A DNA stretch of 64,000 nt, from contig CACCGT010000002.1 in assembly GCA_902545635.1 (NCBI GenBank), forward strand, positions 62,001 to 126,000. The letters run 5' to 3'. The notes under the pieces were generated by a model. The model worked only from the letters and a program-made list of their open reading frames with translations. It was not told where the DNA came from and did not search any database. Numbering within the stretch: the first letter of the stretch is position 1; the number at the start of each line of letters is the position of its first letter. The position numbers were made by a program, and so were the translations under genes. Below, piece after piece: positions 63,971 to 64,000 of the stretch. Source of the DNA: an uncultured Pelagibacteraceae bacterium. GTDB lineage: Bacteria; Pseudomonadota; Alphaproteobacteria; Pelagibacterales; Pelagibacteraceae.

Positions 63971-64000
63971 GAGTTTCTATATTGAAAAAACACAAATATG

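Overview
The window looks like chromosome of a streamlined, very A+T-rich marine alphaproteobacterium, most likely of the SAR11 / Pelagibacter group. The reasons are the strong bias to A/T-ending codons, almost no intergenic DNA (no gap above 300 bases), many one- or four-base stop/start overlaps, alphaproteobacterial neighbourhoods (fabB-fabA-irr, dut-coaBC-ubiB-ubiE-mutM-rpsT-dnaA, helicase-fdxA-carD, dsbB-coq7, cobT-cobS-J protein-bolA) and a TAXI-type TRAP importer. The taxon is inferred from gene content and style; no rRNA is present. Nothing looks like phage, insertion sequence, CRISPR or recent gene transfer.

Layout. 1-3832: fabB (cut by the window edge) and fabA, divergent from an Irr/Fur iron regulator, then a rubrerythrin / Fe-S CCG protein / DUF3501 operon with Irr-box-like sites at its promoter. 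3825-8924 (minus): SH3-domain protein, MoeB/ThiF-type enzyme, dUTPase, CoaBC, UbiB, UbiE. 8958-12922 (plus): mutM, rpsT, dnaA, dnaN. 12919-16386 (minus): plsC, lysA, a small LptM-like lipoprotein gene and argH. 16410-18224 (plus): TlpA-like thioredoxin, esterase, HNH nuclease. 18225-19835 (minus): coq7, dsbB, YqaA. 19893-21687: tRNA-Leu and an acyl-CoA ligase. 21797-22022: a self-contained unit (promoter, 5' hairpin, 27-residue Lys/Arg peptide, terminator). 22021-26066 (minus): CarD, FdxA, TerB-like protein, Suv3-like helicase. 26229-31304 (plus): acetoacetyl-CoA synthetase and TAXI-TRAP transporter. 31308-31904 (minus): thioesterase and tRNA-Arg. 31982-37978 (plus): a pyruvate dehydrogenase E1 with its own lipoyl domain, an E2 that lacks one, a gamma-butyrobetaine-hydroxylase-like oxygenase and a DMT permease. 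37975-38742: uppP (minus). 38920-44849: gltD-gltB. 44842-45603: a hydrolase (minus). 45646-55301 (plus): glycosyltransferase, thrS, infC, rpmI, rplT, pheS, pheT, lepA, tRNA-Ser. 55476-58814: gyrB and a RegB-like sensor kinase. 58811-62095 (minus): cobT, cobS and a J-domain protein. 62116-63970: bolA (plus), then aroB and aroK (minus).

Most genes are core functions: replication, translation, ubiquinone, CoA, arginine, lysine and aromatic amino-acid synthesis, ammonium assimilation and central carbon entry. The most unusual items are the lipoyl domain moved from PDH E2 to E1, the tiny poly-basic peptide gene with its own strong expression signals beside a CarD with a roughly 95-residue Lys-rich tail, paired GC-rich hairpins placed right after the first gene of two operons, and several promoters whose -10 box lies only 4-12 bases from a start codon, which suggests leaderless or nearly leaderless mRNAs.
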